NCBI GenBank assembly: GCA_016745075.1
Contig: JADGDD010000001.1
Span: 435,125 to 499,124 of the forward strand
Direction: 5' to 3'
From: Planctomycetota bacterium
GTDB lineage: Bacteria > Planctomycetota > UBA11346
Length of the DNA: 64,000 nucleotides
Made by a program: the position numbers and the translations under genes. Positions 31,743 to 40,565 of the stretch are shown here, in pieces. Below the pieces are notes generated by a model. The model was not told the origin of the DNA, did no database searches, and worked only from the letters and a program-made list of their open reading frames with translations. How positions within the stretch are numbered: the first letter of the stretch is position 1; every line of letters starts with the position of its first letter.

Positions 31743-33221
31743 TTATATGAGTTCTGCCAAAGATGCTTCTTCAGGCTCTGGGCCATGCAGGCGATTACGT
31801 AAAGCGCGAATGATTTTTTGCTGACGGGATTGACTCATGCGTTTGAATAAATTCGCAACTAAAATATCAACGCTGGCATCTTCGTGTTCACCATCCAGCG
31901 GAACTTCAGCACGGCCCATGGTTCGGTGGCCTCCAGCTGAGCCGAGTCTGCCAAATGCATTATGAGCACGTCTACCAACATCTTGTTTATGGCCATCACC
32001 ACGGAAGGTAACAATCAGCTTGTCATTTGTTTTACCAGCACAAACAACCCAATTAATACCACAGGTCAGGAGAAGATAGTCTGCACATTGTACTAAAATA
32101 TCACTGTGTGGAATATCACCAAAATGGACCAGCATCATGTCTCTAACAACAATTCGATTACTAATACCCCATGCAAGGTAATCCAACATGTTCATTGGAA
32201 CTTGTGAATGCACGAGGCGAGAAATAAAATGTTGATCGGAACGTGTGTGTAAGATGTCGTAGGCTTTTACATCGTTGCTGCGGGTATTACGTTGTAAGTC
32301 ATTTGTGTCTGTTTTGAGGCCATAGAGTAATGCGGTGGCAAGTGTACGGCTAATCGGTAAATCTGCATCAACCAAATATTCGGTCATAATGGTGGCGGTA
32401 GAACCATAGTCTTCACGAATATCTGTATAAGCGGCAACGCTGCTTTCTTTTCGTGGGTGATGGTCAATAATAACATGCGCACGTGGTTGGTTTTCTCGCC
32501 AAAAACCTGGTTGTGCATCAACAATCGCAACAAGGTCTGCACCAGCAAGCTCTGCCTCACGGGCAAATTCAATCGGTTCTTTGAGGTATGAGATAAGTAA
32601 TTTATTCTGATAACGCTGTACTTCACCAGTATAACGAATAATTGGATTTGCTCCAGCAGCACGCCAGATGGTGGCCAGTGCAAGCGCAGCACCAATAGCG
32701 TCAGGATCTGGGTTTGAGTACATCAAAATCAGCGGCAGTTCTGTGTTACGCGCCATATCCATTAATTTATCAACGCGACGTAAATTTGATAAGCGGCGAA
32801 ATAGTTGCCGGCGGGTTGCACTATTGGATTCTTGTAGGTGTAGGAGACCGTTGTTATTTTTTCTGCCAGATCGTCGGGTTGTATCTGCGCCAGAACCAAT
32901 GTGAAATATAGCTCGGGATTGTGGCAACCATTCACGAATATTTTTTGCTTCCTCTTCTGAATCGAGGCAAATAAAATAGGCTGTATCGGGGAGGTCTGCG
33001 GGGCAGGTGTCGTAATCAGGAAGGATCGCCACGGTTACATCTGGGTAGGGGGCCAGTTGAACTTCAATTTCAGATTCAGTGGTATAGACGAAAACGGGTA
33101 CCCGTCCACCAATAAAAGTTGTTACCGTCTGGACAACCTGTTGATTGTGACCGATGATCACCACCAGTCGGGGCTTGGTAACTGCTGTGCGTCTGCGTGC
33201 CATTGGCGACATGCTAGACAT
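31743..33221 (-). CDS. DHH-family phosphoesterase with RCK/TrkA-N-like N-terminus
   Basis: A 492-residue protein. Residues about 15-115 form a Rossmann-like domain (LVVIIGHNQQVVQTVTTFI, VAILPDYDTCPADLPDTAYFICL), like TrkA-N but with a degenerate glycine motif. The DHH domain follows: ILMYSNPDPDAIGAALALATIW near 175, ADLVAIVDAQPG, HVIIDHHPRKES near 255 and a DHHA1 part with GRLGSAGGHRTMGRAEVP near 425. DHH/DHHA1 enzymes hydrolyse nanoRNA, pAp or c-di-AMP. TrkA-N/DHH fusions are known in archaea and some bacteria. Starts at 33221, 33212 and 33203 are all possible; the frame extends to 33593 but over the oppositely oriented Trm112-like gene. Confidence 0.85.
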   Translation of the reverse strand: MSSMSPMARRRTAVTKPRLVVIIGHNQQVVQTVTTFIGGRVPVFVYTTESEIEVQLAPYPDVTVAILPDYDTCPADLPDTAYFICLDSEEEAKNIREWLPQSRAIFHIGSGADTTRRSGRKNNNGLLHLQESNSATRRQLFRRLSNLRRVDKLMDMARNTELPLILMYSNPDPDAIGAALALATIWRAAGANPIIRYTGEVQRYQNKLLISYLKEPIEFAREAELAGADLVAIVDAQPGFWRENQPRAHVIIDHHPRKESSVAAYTDIREDYGSTATIMTEYLVDADLPISRTLATALLYGLKTDTNDLQRNTRSNDVKAYDILHTRSDQHFISRLVHSQVPMNMLDYLAWGISNRIVVRDMMLVHFGDIPHSDILVQCADYLLLTCGINWVVCAGKTNDKLIVTFRGDGHKQDVGRRAHNAFGRLGSAGGHRTMGRAEVPLDGEHEDASVDILVANLFKRMSQSRQQKIIRALRNRLHGPEPEEASLAELI

Positions 33222-33311
33222 TCTTATGCGGGGTGCAATCGTTCCTCTGTAGTCTTCTTCTTGCTCATTGACAAAGGGATAGGAGCATGCAGGCCCCAAG
33301 GAGAGGATTTC

Positions 33312-33566
33312 ATGGAGCAATTGTCTAACGTGCCATTTGATCACGAGCTGTTCACCCTGTTGCGTTGTCCAGAGGCACAGGTGCCCCTGAAGTTTATTGC
33401 TGCTGAGGGAGATCAGGCTGACCGTTTGGTCTCTACCGACACAGCAACACGGCGTAGCTATCCAATTGTAGATGGTATCCCCGTTATGCTGATTGAAGAG
33501 TCTACGGTGCTTTCTGAAAATGAATGGTCTACTCTTATGGCGGGTTCTGGTCCTGTTGGCGCGTAG
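33312..33566 (+). CDS. Trm112/YcaR-like small protein
   Basis: An 84-residue protein starting at 33312 after AAGGAGAGG. It has the YcaR/Trm112 pattern: LFTLLRCPEAQVPLKF near 13-28 and RRSYPIVDGIPVMLIEES near 50-68. Only one Cys of the usual zinc pair is kept (RCPEAQ instead of CPxC), so the zinc site is probably lost, as in several bacterial members. The role of the bacterial family is not established. It opens a plus-strand run with a small ORF, a kinase and a DAG-kinase-like gene. Confidence 0.82.
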   Translation: MEQLSNVPFDHELFTLLRCPEAQVPLKFIAAEGDQADRLVSTDTATRRSYPIVDGIPVMLIEESTVLSENEWSTLMAGSGPVGA

Positions 33567-33574
33567 CGGTTTGC

Positions 33575-33898
33575 ATGAAAGTTTCTCCAGCAAGTCTTTT
33601 GTTGCACAGTGGTTACGGTGATATTCACTGTGATTTGGTTATAGCTGCTGGTCGGCAGTGTCCAACAATTGCCCTGAATGTAGACGATGAATCTTTACGT
33701 TTGCAGACCCCCCATCGTCGTTATTACCTCACATACAGCGGTTCTGTAAGTGGAAACAGAGGGCGAGTCGTTCAGTGTTGGCAGGGACGTGTTGCTTGGA
33801 GTTTGATTCGGGGGAAAGTACGGTTGTGGTTGCCAGAATCCTGTCGCTTGATGCTCCATGACTTACGCTCACGATACGCACATGGCCAGTTCAGATAA
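33575..33898 (+). CDS. Small hypothetical protein
   Basis: A 107-residue frame starting 8 bases after the Trm112-like stop and overlapping the start of the kinase by about 17 bases in another frame. The sequence is beta-rich with a plausible globular composition (GRQCPTIALNVDDESLRLQTPHRRYYLTYSGSV, WQGRVAWSLIRGKVRLWLPES) and many aromatic residues. I recognise no family. Position and spacing make it likely to be real, but its short length leaves doubt. Confidence 0.55.
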   Translation: MKVSPASLLLHSGYGDIHCDLVIAAGRQCPTIALNVDDESLRLQTPHRRYYLTYSGSVSGNRGRVVQCWQGRVAWSLIRGKVRLWLPESCRLMLHDLRSRYAHGQFR

Positions 33899-34988
33899 AC
33901 GACCGACCGTTCCTCTGGAAGCAGGAGCGACAGAAACAACCACTATTGCAGCTGGTGATCCAGCGGCAGGGGGACGTCACCCTGCCCGTTTGGCACGCCG
34001 ACGGCAGCACCAAGCTATGTTTGATGCAACGCTTAAAGAGATCTTTCTTCCACAGCATGTTTTGCTTGGTGAGCCTATTGCTGAGGCATCCCTACATACA
34101 GTTGTCTATAGCGGTACTTTCATGGGTGAGTCTGTAGCTATCAAAATTTTAACCTTGGCGGAAGATTCTTTACAAGACGCGGTGTCTACTTATGGAGCTT
34201 TTAAGGTTGAGTGTGAGAAAACAACTGTTCTGTCTCGTCACCATAAAAGCATTCTTCAAGTGATTGAATATGGTGATGCCGAATTACCAGAGACGATGCC
34301 TGATGAATTAAAAGAGTTCTTTCCATTGGGGTTAGTCCCGTTTATGATTATGGAACGTGCACCATATGGTAGTCTTGATACGGCAATGAAACGGATACGT
34401 CAATTGCCTGGATTTAGCCGTTTTTCTTTATTGCAGGCCTTAGTTCATGCAACAGATGGCATTAAGGAGTCGCATGATCATAGTGTGGCCCATCGTGATA
34501 TTAAGCCACAGAATATTCTAATTTTTGGGCCAACAATTGGTAAGATTGCCGACTTTGGTATTGCCCGTTGGCGGAGCCGTTATGAGCAATTGGAACTCCT
34601 CGAATTAACGCCTAAATACTGTAGTCCAGAACAGGCTGGATATGCGCTTACCGGGCGCAGTGAGCATCAAATTGGAATGGTTGGCGATGTCTATAGTTGG
34701 GCTATCATGGTCTACGAGCTCGTTACAGGCAAGCATCCTTTCCAGTGGGCGATAAAGCCTAAGCGCAGTGGACGAGAAAGTCAGCAGGCTATTTTACGGG
34801 CTATTGCAACGAATGACCGGAGAGGTTTTAAGCCCATTGGTGACATTGCATTTGATTCTTTGATGGATTTATGCTGCATGCCGTACAAGAATCGCGTGCG
34901 AGACATTGCGGTAGCAAATAAAATTCTTCGTGAATTTGTGCGTAGACAAGTGGAATTAAAACAAAAACGTTCCGCAGGTTCAGAATAG
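33882..34988 (+). CDS. Hanks-type serine/threonine protein kinase, soluble
   Basis: A 368-residue kinase with a disordered basic N-terminus (about 1-50), then the kinase fold. The VAIK lysine is in SVAIKILTLA near 85, the catalytic loop VAHRDIKPQNIL near 203, DFG in KIADFGIARW near 222 and an APE-like CSPEQAG. The glycine loop (LGEPIAEASLHTVVYSG) is unusually glycine-poor. No membrane helix or PASTA repeats occur. An alternative start at 33858 adds eight residues. It lies 18 bases before the DAG-kinase-like gene. Substrates are unknown; the two other kinase-fold genes at 49.8-56 kb could belong to the same network. Confidence 0.9.
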   Translation: MASSDKRPTVPLEAGATETTTIAAGDPAAGGRHPARLARRRQHQAMFDATLKEIFLPQHVLLGEPIAEASLHTVVYSGTFMGESVAIKILTLAEDSLQDAVSTYGAFKVECEKTTVLSRHHKSILQVIEYGDAELPETMPDELKEFFPLGLVPFMIMERAPYGSLDTAMKRIRQLPGFSRFSLLQALVHATDGIKESHDHSVAHRDIKPQNILIFGPTIGKIADFGIARWRSRYEQLELLELTPKYCSPEQAGYALTGRSEHQIGMVGDVYSWAIMVYELVTGKHPFQWAIKPKRSGRESQQAILRAIATNDRRGFKPIGDIAFDSLMDLCCMPYKNRVRDIAVANKILREFVRRQVELKQKRSAGSE

Positions 34989-35006
34989 AAATCGGGCGGG
35001 CGTAGC

Positions 35007-35897
35007 ATGTATTTTCTTATTAACCCTCTGAGCGGCGGCCGGCAAGGAGTGCCATTAGCACGAGTGCTTGAGAAACGTTTTGGCCATGAACATGTCTTTA
35101 ACGTGCTCAGCGATCCAAGTAGCCACGTCTTTGCTTGTGCTCGCCAAGAAAAAGTCCCCGTCATTGTTGCCGGTGGAGATGGGACGGTTGCAGCAATACT
35201 GGATGAGCAGCTCGAACATGGGTATGGTGATGTTCCAGTTGGTGTTATCCCACTTGGAACAGGAAATGATTGCGCACGGTATCTTGGTATTAAAAGCTGG
35301 CGTTTATCGGATATAGATTCTGTCTTGGCCATTTTATCAGAACAGGTGCCTCAACGCATGGACAGATGGAAGTTAGTTGGGCCTGCGTCTACGCACATTT
35401 GGTATAACTATTGTAGTTTTGGTGCAGATGCTCGAGTAGCCTTGCAGTTTGATCAATTACGGAAGATGCACCGTCCATTTTTTTCCAAGGCGTGGTTAAA
35501 TAAAGCTTGGTATGGTTTACTCGGAATGCTTCATCCCAATCGAATGCTCCCGCTTGCTAGCGAGCATGCTTTAAAAGGTGTACAAAGTCTGGTGTGTACG
35601 AATATTCCCAGTTATGCTGGTGGCAGCTTGCTGCACAGATCAATACAAGCAGATGATGGATGCTTTGAAGTTCTTGGTCTTCCTGGAGGTCTCGCTATGG
35701 GGAGTCGCCTTGCGGGGCAGCGTCAAGCTCATTTGTATGAACAGACAACATCATGGAATTTTAGCCTGACTCGATCGTGTGCTATGCAGGTGGATGGTGA
35801 GCCCTTTATTGCAGAATCAGGTCAGTATACGATATCTGCATGTGAACCTGCTCTTGTTTTGGGTAAGTCCGCCTCGAAAGTTGGGTCTTATTTGTAG
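35007..35897 (+). CDS. Diacylglycerol kinase-like lipid kinase (DagK/YegS family)
   Basis: A 296-residue protein with the DAGK catalytic signature: NPLSGGRQG near residue 6, IVAGGDGTVAAIL near 52 (nucleotide loop) and GVIPLGTGNDCARYLG near 83. The second half is the beta-sandwich typical of the family, ending with ALVLGKSASKV. The lipid substrate could be diacylglycerol, sphingoid bases or another lipid; members of this family vary. No membrane helix is seen, so it would act at the inner membrane surface. The start at 35007 has GGGCGGG nearby but no strict ribosome binding site. Confidence 0.88.
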   Translation: MYFLINPLSGGRQGVPLARVLEKRFGHEHVFNVLSDPSSHVFACARQEKVPVIVAGGDGTVAAILDEQLEHGYGDVPVGVIPLGTGNDCARYLGIKSWRLSDIDSVLAILSEQVPQRMDRWKLVGPASTHIWYNYCSFGADARVALQFDQLRKMHRPFFSKAWLNKAWYGLLGMLHPNRMLPLASEHALKGVQSLVCTNIPSYAGGSLLHRSIQADDGCFEVLGLPGGLAMGSRLAGQRQAHLYEQTTSWNFSLTRSCAMQVDGEPFIAESGQYTISACEPALVLGKSASKVGSYL

Positions 35898-35947
35898 GTG
35901 ATACTTTCGCAGATGACACACGGCTTGGCGCTGGCAAGGCCTCGGAC

Positions 35948-35977
35948 TTGTTCGTATGTGCAATCATAGGCTATAGT
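35948..35977 (+). promoter_or_regulatory. Putative sigma70-type promoter of pilT
   Basis: TTGTTC (35948-35953) and TATAGT (35972-35977) are separated by 18 bases and lie about 25 bases before the pilT start, whose ribosome binding site is CGGAGAG. Confidence 0.55.
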
Positions 35978-35999
35978 AGGGTAGAAACGGAGAGTATAT

Positions 36000-37076
36000 A
36001 TGGCTTGGGAAATGAACAAATTGCTCGATGTCGCACTGCAACAAGGCGCATCGGATATTCACTTAACGGTTAACAAGCCCCCAAGCTTTCGTATTCGTGG
36101 TGATATCAAGAGTTTAAAGACGGAATCGCTTACCGCAGAGGATATGATCAGTCTGATGAAACAGATTACACCTGATCATGGGCAGGAAGAAATTGCCGAA
36201 GTTGGTTCTCATGACTTTGCGATTGGTTTTGAAGATAAGGCACGTTTTCGTGTTAATGTCTTTAAACAAATGGGCTGCATTGCGATGGTTTTGCGACAAA
36301 TTCCAAGTGAAATCCTTAGCATGGAGCAGCTCAATTTGCCAGATCATTTAAAAGAGCTGATCATGCGTCCGCGTGGTATGATATTGGTAACTGGTCCAAC
36401 TGGATCAGGTAAATCCACCTCTTTGGCGGCAATGATTGATTATATTAACGCAAATTGCCACCATCATATTATCACTATTGAAGACCCTGTGGAATTTGTG
36501 CATCCGCATAAAAAGTCTATCGTGAATCAGCGTGAAGTACATAATGATTTACCAACCTTTTCGGAAGGTTTGCGTCGTGCCCTGCGTGAAGACCCCGATA
36601 TTATTCTGGTAGGTGAAATGCGTGACTTAGAAACTATTTCTGCTGCTATTTCTGCTGCGGAAACTGGTCACTTAGTTTTTGGTACCTTGCATACAACAGG
36701 TGCTGCTAGGACTATCGACCGTATTATTGATGCTTTCCCTATGAATCAGCAAGAAATGGTTCGAACTCAGTTGGCGGGGAATCTTGTTGCGGTTGTTTCA
36801 CAGGCGCTTCTGCCAAAAGCTGACGGTAAAGGCCGTGTTGCGGCATTTGAAATTATGATCCTTAATGCCGCGATTTCCAATTTGATTCGTGAAAGTAAAA
36901 CCTTCCGTATTGATTCAACAATTCAAACAAGTGCAAATCAGGGCATGATTTTGATGGACGATTTTATCTTTAAATTACTTCAACAGGGTCTTGTTACCTT
37001 GGAAGAAGCCTTGTTAAAAGCCAAAGATCAAGCATATTTAACTCGCAAAGTGACCGAAGCAGGCATAGCGACCTAA
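36000..37076 (+). CDS. pilT: Type IV pilus retraction ATPase PilT
   Basis: A 358-residue hexameric ATPase that drives pilus retraction. The start MAWEMNKLLDVALQQGASDIHLTVNKPPSFRIRGDI is characteristic. Walker A is VTGPTGSGKSTSLAAMIDYIN near 130, followed by the Asp-box IEDPVEFVH, Walker B LREDPDIILVGEMRDLET near 200 and the His-box GHLVFGTLHTTGA. The C-terminal VTLEEALLKAKDQAYL fits the family. It begins a plus-strand set with pilB and pilC. No pilin, pilM-Q or prepilin peptidase gene is present. Confidence 0.95.
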   Translation: MAWEMNKLLDVALQQGASDIHLTVNKPPSFRIRGDIKSLKTESLTAEDMISLMKQITPDHGQEEIAEVGSHDFAIGFEDKARFRVNVFKQMGCIAMVLRQIPSEILSMEQLNLPDHLKELIMRPRGMILVTGPTGSGKSTSLAAMIDYINANCHHHIITIEDPVEFVHPHKKSIVNQREVHNDLPTFSEGLRRALREDPDIILVGEMRDLETISAAISAAETGHLVFGTLHTTGAARTIDRIIDAFPMNQQEMVRTQLAGNLVAVVSQALLPKADGKGRVAAFEIMILNAAISNLIRESKTFRIDSTIQTSANQGMILMDDFIFKLLQQGLVTLEEALLKAKDQAYLTRKVTEAGIAT

Positions 37077-37134
37077 TTTATTTGATTGAATAAAAAGCAT
37101 GTACAAGACTCGTTGAAAGTAGGTTTGTTAATTT

Positions 37135-38871
37135 ATGAGAAGTGCGAACATTGACCCGCAAGAATTTTTGAAACTCCTCTACCAAGAAGAGGAGATCGAA
37201 AAAGCTGATGCTCAGCGTGTCTTCAAGCAAGTAAAAAAAGAAGGTGCAGATTTGATTGAAGCCTGTATTGAAGCAGGCGTGCGTGAAGATGCTTTACTCT
37301 ATGTTGTATCAAAAATGCACGGTATAGAGATGGTACAGCTTGATGGAATTGTACTTCCTCAGCCTATTTTGGATTTGGTTCCTGCAAATGTTGCTCAATC
37401 ATATGAAATAATTCCAATTCGTCAGGAAGGAGCTACGCTGGTTATTGCAACAGCTAGTCCAGATAATTTATCAGCTCTTGATGACTTGAAATTTATGCTC
37501 AACGTTGATGCGGTGAAGCCTGCTATCACAACAGAATCAGCAATTAAACGGGCGCTAGAACAATATTATCATATAGACGATAATGCTGGTAATATTGAAG
37601 ACATGTTGAGCAACTATAACAGTGATGCGATTATCGAAGCCGCAGGTGAAGACACCTTTAGCATTGATGAAAACATGAGTGCTGACGGTAACATGGCTGA
37701 GTCAGAAGCTATTCGTAAATTATTAAACCTTATTCTTTTGACCGCGGTTAAGGCCCAGGCAGCTGATATTCATCTTGAACCATTTGAAGATAATTTTAAA
37801 GTTCGTAACCGTATTGACGGTGTATTGTATGACATGTTACCGGTACAGAAAGATCTAGCCCCTGCTTTGATTGCTCGAACAAAAGTAATGGCACATCTTG
37901 ACATTGCCGAACGACGTTTGCCACAGGATGGTAAGATCTCAATTAGCATTGGCGATAAATTAGTCGATTTGCGTGTATCAACCTTGCCAACGATGTTTGG
38001 CGAATCTGTGGTTATTCGTATTTTAGACCGAAGTGTGGTGAGTCTTGACCTCGATAAAATTGGTATGCCGGATAATTCTTTGGCTCAATTTAGAGAGATT
38101 ATTACCAAGCCACACGGTATTGTGGTTGTTACCGGACCAACTGGTTCCGGTAAAACAACAACTCTGTATGCAGCGTTGAACGAAGCAAATGATGAGTCGG
38201 TCAAAATTATTACCACCGAGGACCCCGTTGAGTATGAAATTGACGGTTTGGTACAGGTGCCAATTGACGACGAAATAGGCAAAACTTTTGGTGCCTGTCT
38301 ACGCTCTATTTTGCGTCAAGACCCAGATAAAATTCTGGTTGGGGAAGTCCGTGATTTAGAAACAGCAAAAATTGCGATCGAAGCATCTCTTACTGGTCAC
38401 TTAGTTTTCACCACTCTGCATACCAATGATGCACCAACTGCGGTGACACGTTTGCTGGATATGGGTATCGAGCCCTTCTTGTTATCGGCAACCTTGGAGA
38501 CCATTGTTGCCCAGCGATTAGTCCGAACTATCTGCGTAAATTGTAAAACACCATACGAGCCAAGTGAAGAAGAACTGATGATGGTTGGGCTTACGCCAGA
38601 CCAAGTTGCTGGACAGGCTTTCTATTACGGTAAGGGCTGTGAGAAATGTAAGCAAACGGGCTACAAAGGCCGAACCGCGCTCTTTGAAACGCTAGAATTG
38701 ACAGAAAAAGTTCGCGACCTTATTTTGGTGAAAGCGTCTTCTGGTCAAATTCGAGCAGCAGCTCAGCGTGCTGGCATGGTTGGCTTGCGTGAAGCTGGCG
38801 TGAATAAAATATTTGGTGGCATGACCACCATCGAAGAAATTGTACGAGAAACCATTTCTTCAGATGACTAA
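37135..38871 (+). CDS. pilB: Type IV pilus assembly / type II secretion ATPase (PilB/GspE)
   Basis: A 578-residue ATPase. The N-terminal GspE-II domain (about 1-150) includes LDGIVLPQPILDLVPANVAQSYEIIPI. The catalytic half has VTGPTGSGKTTTLYAALNEA near 335, TTEDPVEYEIDGLVQVPI, ILRQDPDKILVGEVRDLETAKIAIEASLTGH near 398 and the GHLVFTTLHTNDAPTAVTRLLDMG box. A tetracysteine zinc motif is seen (CVNC ... CEKC near 462-505). With pilT before and pilC after, a type IV pilus extension role is the best reading, though GspE cannot be excluded. 58 bases separate it from pilT. Confidence 0.92.
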   Translation: MRSANIDPQEFLKLLYQEEEIEKADAQRVFKQVKKEGADLIEACIEAGVREDALLYVVSKMHGIEMVQLDGIVLPQPILDLVPANVAQSYEIIPIRQEGATLVIATASPDNLSALDDLKFMLNVDAVKPAITTESAIKRALEQYYHIDDNAGNIEDMLSNYNSDAIIEAAGEDTFSIDENMSADGNMAESEAIRKLLNLILLTAVKAQAADIHLEPFEDNFKVRNRIDGVLYDMLPVQKDLAPALIARTKVMAHLDIAERRLPQDGKISISIGDKLVDLRVSTLPTMFGESVVIRILDRSVVSLDLDKIGMPDNSLAQFREIITKPHGIVVVTGPTGSGKTTTLYAALNEANDESVKIITTEDPVEYEIDGLVQVPIDDEIGKTFGACLRSILRQDPDKILVGEVRDLETAKIAIEASLTGHLVFTTLHTNDAPTAVTRLLDMGIEPFLLSATLETIVAQRLVRTICVNCKTPYEPSEEELMMVGLTPDQVAGQAFYYGKGCEKCKQTGYKGRTALFETLELTEKVRDLILVKASSGQIRAAAQRAGMVGLREAGVNKIFGGMTTIEEIVRETISSDD

Positions 38872-39076
38872 GTTTGCCTTTCCTTTCAGCTTGTTCGCTT
38901 AACGCTTGTTCGTCTGTCAAAAATGATCTAAACCCTGTGTTTACACACTGTTATCTGACTCTGTGTGCATCTCGCATTGCCAAGATTCTTTATAAGAAGG
39001 GTTGCATAGTCTCTGCCCGTTTGTACCGTTGAAGGGTCTAAGATGAGTTTGGCAACAAATGCAGGGGGAGCATCAC

Positions 39077-40318
39077 ATGGCGAGCTTTAAGTACAAAGCA
39101 ATGAACCGTAAGAGCGGCAAGGAAGTTAGTGATACCATAGATGCTAACGACCAGGCTGATGCTATTGTGCAAGTTAAGAAACTCGGCCTGCTGCCGATTG
39201 AAGTACGTGAAGTAAAAGCAAAGTCTGCTTCTATGAAAAAAGCATCCTCCTCAAATGGCGGTGGCTTTTCTTTCGGCGGCGGTGTTAAGCCAAAGCAGGT
39301 GACAGATTTTACCCGTCAGTTGTCCACCTTGGTAGATGCTGGATTACCTATTGTTCAATCTCTGCAAATTTTATCTGATATGCAACGTCCGGGTAAATTT
39401 AAAAACGCCTGTGACCAAATTACTGAAGAAGTACAAAGTGGTACGATGCTTTCTGAAGGTATGGCTCGATATCCTCGTATTTGGGATAAGCTTTATACCA
39501 ATATGGTGAAGGCTGGAGAAACGGCGGGTGCGCTTGAGGCAATTATGCGTCGCCTTGCTGAATTCCGTGAAAAAGCACAAGCATTGAAGAAAAAAGTTAT
39601 CAGCGCTATGGTATACCCAATTGTGGTGTCAGTGATAGCAATCGGTGTACTTGTTTTTATTATGTTAGTTATTGTTCCTCAGTTTGAAGAGATTTTTGAA
39701 CAAATGGGTATTACTTTGCCCGTTATTACACAGATACTTATTGATGTAAGTGGTTTTGTTGGCAGTTCGTGGTACCTCATTTTTGGTGCTGTTCTCTTTG
39801 TTATTATCGGCGGCGGTATTTTCCGTCGTACTGAAGTTGGTGGTGCGATAGTAGACAGAGTGTTACTACGGGTACCTGTTTTAGGGGGTGTCTTGCGTAA
39901 AAGTGCTGTGGCGCGTTTTACCCGTACACTTGGTACTTTGGTGACATCTGGTGTTGGCTTTCTGGATGCATTAGATATTACTCGTGTGGCTACGCCAAAT
40001 ATTGTTGTAAGAAACGCAATTGGTAGTGTGCGTGAATCGGTTAAAGAGGGTGAAAGTATCAATGAGCCGCTTGCACGTAGCGGTGTATTTAATGACATTG
40101 TTGTGAATATGATTAAAGTAGGTGAAGAAACTGGTGAGTTGGATGCAATGCTTGGTAAAATTGCAGACAATTATGATGAAGAAGTTGATGAGGCCGTTGG
40201 TGCCTTAATGTCTATTTTAGAGCCATTACTTATTGTATTTATGGGTATTAGTGTTGGTTTTATCGTTGTAGCCTTGTTCTTGCCGTTAATTGAAATGATT
40301 AGTACCCTTCAGGGATAA
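39077..40318 (+). CDS. pilC: Type IV pilus inner membrane platform protein PilC/GspF
   Basis: A 413-residue membrane protein. The start at 39077 (MASFKYKAMNRKSG) follows GGGGAG; the longer reading from 39059 is less likely. Two T2SSF domains are seen, the first with FTRQLSTLVDAGLPIVQSLQIL (about 73-95) and a helix near 175-200, the second with FTRTLGTLVTSGVGFLDAL and GELDAMLGKIADNYDEEV and two helices near 220-250 and 385-410. It couples the motor ATPase to pilin assembly. The 205-base gap after pilB contains a repeated GCTTGTTCG (near 38889 and 38904) but no gene. Ends before a terminator. Confidence 0.93.
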   Translation: MASFKYKAMNRKSGKEVSDTIDANDQADAIVQVKKLGLLPIEVREVKAKSASMKKASSSNGGGFSFGGGVKPKQVTDFTRQLSTLVDAGLPIVQSLQILSDMQRPGKFKNACDQITEEVQSGTMLSEGMARYPRIWDKLYTNMVKAGETAGALEAIMRRLAEFREKAQALKKKVISAMVYPIVVSVIAIGVLVFIMLVIVPQFEEIFEQMGITLPVITQILIDVSGFVGSSWYLIFGAVLFVIIGGGIFRRTEVGGAIVDRVLLRVPVLGGVLRKSAVARFTRTLGTLVTSGVGFLDALDITRVATPNIVVRNAIGSVRESVKEGESINEPLARSGVFNDIVVNMIKVGEETGELDAMLGKIADNYDEEVDEAVGALMSILEPLLIVFMGISVGFIVVALFLPLIEMISTLQG

Positions 40319-40350
40319 GCTAAGTAAAGGGAGGCTGTTTCCGAATGAAA

Positions 40351-40382
40351 GAAAAAGCAATTGGGTTGGCCCCGGTGCTTTT
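40351..40382 (+). terminator. Intrinsic terminator downstream of pilC
   Basis: AAAAAGCA (40351-40358) pairs with TGCTTTTT (40375-40382), with an inner GGG/CCC pairing. It stands 32 bases after the pilC stop. Confidence 0.5.
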
Positions 40383-40565
40383 TGGGGAGACTGTTGATCT
40401 TTATTGTTTCCACCAGCAGAAGTTTTTGTCGCATTGATATTCTCTATAGTCTTGACTGCACAACACGGAAAATATTTATTTGTTACTTTTTATTGTTCTT
40501 AATTATCGTTGCAACTTTTCTGGATAGTTTGTTGTTTCCAAGGAGTATACTAAAGTTTCTTGGTT

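Noticed and set aside
33858-34988. Longer start of the first kinase
   Set aside because: The eight extra residues have no ribosome binding site or conserved sequence, so 33882 is preferred, though the earlier start is not excluded.
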